DNA of 43,701 nucleotides, from the NCBI GenBank assembly GCA_937905845.1, contig CALCYJ010000311.1, positions 1 to 43,701 on the forward strand, given 5' to 3'. This DNA is from an uncultured Rhodospirillales bacterium. GTDB taxonomy: Bacteria > Pseudomonadota > Alphaproteobacteria > Ferrovibrionales > Ferrovibrionaceae. The notes under the pieces are model-generated. The model was not told where the DNA came from. It saw only the letters and a program-made list of their open reading frames with translations, and searched no databases. The position numbers and the translations under genes were made by a program. Shown here piece after piece: positions 41,167 through 43,701 of the stretch. The first letter of the stretch is position 1, and each line of letters begins with the position of its first letter.

Positions 41167-43407
41167 TTGTTCACCCGCCTTCGCCTCGCCGGCTTCAAAT
41201 CCTTCGTGGAGCCGACCGAGCTTGTCATCGAACGCGGCCTGACCGGCATCGTCGGCCCGAATGGCTGCGGCAAGTCCAACCTTGTCGAGGCGGTGCGCTG
41301 GGTGATGGGCGAGACCTCGGCGCGCAAGATGCGCGGCGGCGCCATGGAGGACGTGATCTTCGCCGGCACGGCGACGCGGGCGGCGCGCAATCTCGCGGAA
41401 GTGACGCTCAAGCTCGACAATGCCGAGCGCAAGGCGCCGCCGGCCTTCAACGAGACGGCGGAGATCGAGATCACCCGGCGCATCGCGCGCGATCAGGGCT
41501 CGCTCTACCGCGTCAACGGCCGCGAGGTGCGCGCGCGCGACGTGCAGCTTCTCTTCGCCGATCTGGCGACGGGCGCCGGCTCGACGGCAATGGTGAGCCA
41601 GGGGCGGATCGGCGCCCTGATCAGCGCCAAGCCGGTGGAGCGCCGCGGCCTGCTCGAAGAGGCGGCCGGCATCGGCGGCCTGCATGCGCGCCGGCACGAG
41701 GCGGAACTGCGGCTGAAGGCGGCGGAGGCCAATCTCACCCGCCTCGACGACGTCACCAGCCAGATCGACGGGCAGCTTCAGGCCCTCAAGCGCCAGTCGC
41801 GCCAGGCCAGCCGCTATCGCAACCTCTCCGAGCTGATCCGCCGCGCCGAGGCGATCCAGCTCCACCTGCGCTATCTCGAAACGGCGGCAGCCCTCACCGC
41901 CGCCGAGGCGGCCCTCGAGCAATCCGTGCAGCGCGTGACCGTGGAAACGGCTTCGGCTTCGGCGGCGGCGCAAGCCGAAGCGGAAGCCGCGGCGGCGCTG
42001 CCGCCCTTGCGCGAGGATGCGGCGGAAGCGGCGGCGGTGCTGCAACGGCTCGGCGCGGCGCGCGACGGGCTGGAGGCCGAGGAGCGCCGGGCCCGCCAGG
42101 AAGCCGCCCAGCTTGAGGCCCGCCTCGCCCAGGTCAAGGCCGATGCCGAGCGCGAGCGCGGCCACCAGCGCGACGCCGAGGGCGCCATGGCGCGGCTGGA
42201 GGCGGAGGCGGCCGGCATCGTGAACCTTCAGGCCGGCGAAGCGGAGGCCGCCGCCACGGCCGAAGCCGCCGTCAGGCGCCATGACGACGAGGTCACGGCG
42301 CGCCAGAAGAGCCTCGACGAACTGACCCACCAGGCGGCCGAACTCAGGGCACGCCGCCAGGCGCTGGGCCAGCAGCGCGAAGCCCTGGCGCAGCGGCTGC
42401 TGCGGCTGGAGACGCGAGCGCGGGAAATCACCGCCGAGCGCGAGCGGCTCACGGCGCAGGAATCCGAATTGCTAGCCGCGGAAGCGGCCGGCGCCGAGGT
42501 CGCGCGGATCGCTGCCCTGGCGAGCGCCGCCCGCGAGCGCCTCGATCAGGTCGAGCGCCGCCGCCTTGAAACCCAGGCCGCGGATGGGGTGGCGCGCGAG
42601 CGGCTGCAAGAGCATCAGGGGAGTGTCGGCCGCCTCGCCGCCGAGGAAAAGGGCTTGGGCCGGCTGCTGGCGGTCGCCGAGGACAATCTGTGGCCGCCAC
42701 TGATCGATGCGGTGCAGGTGGCGCCGGGCTTCGAGGCGGCCTTGGGCGCGGCGCTGGGCGATGATCTCGGCGCCTCGGGCGAGACCGGAGCGCCGGCCCA
42801 TTGGCGGGCGCTGCCGCCGCTGCCCCATGCCCATGCGCTGCCGCCGGGCGCGGAACCCTTGAGCGCGCGTGTGAGCGCGCCGCCGGCGCTCGCCCGCCGC
42901 CTGAGCCAGATCGGGCTGGTGGCGGCATCGCAGGGCGCCGCGTTGCAGGCGGACCTGGCTCCGGGTCAGCGGCTGGTGAGCCCGGAGGGCGATCTGTGGC
43001 GCTGGGATGGGTTTACGAGGCGCGCCGGCGCTCCCTCGCCCACGGCGGTCCGGCTGGCGCAGCGCAACCGGCTGGCCGATCTCCGCCAGCAGCTCATCGA
43101 AGCCGAAACGGCGCTGGCCATCGTGCGCGCCGATGCCGAAACAGCCCATCAGCGGGCGGTGCAGGCGCAGGCCGAGGAAACCGCGGCGCGGACCGACGCG
43201 CGGACGCAGGACCGCGCGCTGGCCGACGCCCAGGCGGTGGAAGCCCGGGCCATTCAGCAGGCGGCGGCACGGTCCGCCCGTCTCTCCGCCCTCGCCGGTT
43301 CGGCGCAGCAGCTCGGGGCCGATCTCGCCGAGGCCCGCGGCCAGCAGGCCGAGGGGGTGGCGGCCGAGCAGGCGCTGCCGGCGGAAGCGGTGCATCACGA
43401 GGGGTGA
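41167..43407 (+). pseudogene. smc: Chromosome segregation protein SMC, 3'-truncated
   Basis: SMC ATPases form condensin with ScpA/ScpB. Seen: 746 codons from a TTG at 41167. The ABC half-head has Walker A GPNGCGKSN at 30-38, with SFVEPTELVIE and AAGIGGLHARRHEAELRL following. A long Ala/Glu/Arg-rich coiled coil precedes a short hinge (from about LLAVAEDNLWPPLIDAVQ). The reading frame then ends about 100 residues into the returning coil, at PAEAVHHEG-stop. The second coil, the LSGGE signature and Walker B (about 400 residues of a usual 1150) are absent from all frames up to the window end. Either the gene is disrupted, or the sequence is chimeric from about 43390. Confidence 0.88.
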
Positions 43408-43572
43408 GCAGACGTTTATATCGGTTCGATCCGCTCGCATGGGTAGTATCGGGAAACGTTCCGGTGCCGGGTGTGGGTTCTGCGTCAATCCTTTCCAGGA
43501 TCAAGGTCGTTTCGTCTTGCCGGGTGTGCAGGCAGCAGCGATTCTGGAAACCGCGCAAGGCGATCTGTTGCG
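43408..43572. other. Unassigned sequence after the smc breakpoint
   Basis: 165 bases less GC-rich than the surroundings, with no SMC homology and no gene I can support. It could be the end of an insertion sequence or other mobile DNA, but no inverted repeat or transposase motif is visible within the window. Confidence 0.4.
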
Positions 43573-43701
43573 TCACGGACTTGCCGTGCAGCTCACGCAA
43601 GTCGCGGTGATGACCAGGGTCAGCGCCAAGCCGATGACGAAGGGGGGCGTGATGATGGGCAGGATCGACAGGAACGGCGCCGAGTTCATGCGAGGAACGG
43701 T
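43573..43701 (-). CDS. ABC transporter permease fragment (partial, possibly broken)
   Basis: 42 codons on the minus strand, open to the right edge and ending at 43573. The stretch FLSILPIITPPFVIGLAL is typical of the membrane core of iron(III)/thiamine-type (FbpB-like) permeases, where LILLFGR usually follows. Here TLVITATCVSCTASP and a stop follow instead, so the frame appears cut at about 43600-43615 by unrelated DNA. An internal ATG at 43689 exists, but homology suggests the gene extends beyond the window. Confidence 0.5.
   Translation of the reverse strand, partial: TVPRMNSAPFLSILPIITPPFVIGLALTLVITATCVSCTASP

Noticed and set aside
43408-43610. Insertion sequence end after smc
   Set aside because: Plausible, but no terminal inverted repeat, target duplication or transposase residue can be shown inside the window.

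Overview
The window is about 44 kb of GC-rich chromosomal DNA from a Gram-negative bacterium, almost certainly an alphaproteobacterium and probably Rhodospirillales-like (inferred from gene content and order). Pointers are kdsD-lptC-lptA-lptB-rpoN-hpf-ptsN, alaC-hom-glpX-recJ, rplM-rpsI-argC, rnhB next to a CcrM-type GANTC methylase, and mutY divergent from a DUF721 (DciA-like) gene followed by a DsbA-like protein and smc. Most of it is core metabolism, envelope biogenesis and DNA maintenance.

Layout: 1-5566 (minus) gltD-gltB, glutamate synthase, with the gltB 3' end cut by the window edge. 5970-6920 (minus) NDUFA9-like NAD(P)-binding protein. 7102-7941 (minus) a lower-GC DUF5677-type gene that looks acquired. 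8159-8245 tRNA-Leu(CAG). 8361-8972 ribonuclease D. 9136-15398 (plus) the Kdo/LPS-export/sigma-54/nitrogen-PTS cluster. 15413-18239 a tandemly duplicated segment with two minus-strand PEP-CTERM genes and tRNA-Glu(UUC). 18299-23596 (minus) alaC-hom-glpX-recJ. 23834-27941 (minus) rplM-rpsI-argC-gamma carbonic anhydrase-OmpA-like lipoprotein. 28222-28647 (minus) thioesterase. 28946-31539 (plus) crotonase-like, CoA-binding and metY. 31546-32757 (minus) MFS transporter. 33051-33638 (plus) a third PEP-CTERM gene. 33881-34663 CcdA-like. 34692-36374 (minus) ettA. 36556-38445 rnhB and ccrM. 38470-39531 (minus) mutY. 39586-43407 DciA-like, DsbA-like and a truncated smc. 43408-43701 foreign sequence with the end of a minus-strand ABC permease.

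The most interesting signal is a PEP-CTERM surface-protein regulon. All three PEP-CTERM genes have a correctly spaced sigma-54 (-24/-12) promoter of the form TGGCA-N6-TTGC placed 30-50 bases before the start codon. All three also carry a shared 17-base element (TGTCG-N7-T[TG]ACA in the direction of transcription) further upstream, which I read as the site of a sigma-54 enhancer-binding protein, for example a PrsR-like regulator. The sigma-54 gene rpoN lies only 1.4 kb from the first of them. Two of the three genes sit in a tandem duplication that kept terminator, promoter, enhancer boxes, signal peptide and sorting tail, but carries unrelated mature domains, as in a cassette for varying exported proteins. 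The duplication junction left a 42-base fragment of tRNA-Glu.

A second oddity is the right end: smc stops about 100 residues after its hinge, and the following 294 bases are unrelated, so the last 300 bases are either a real rearrangement or an assembly chimera.
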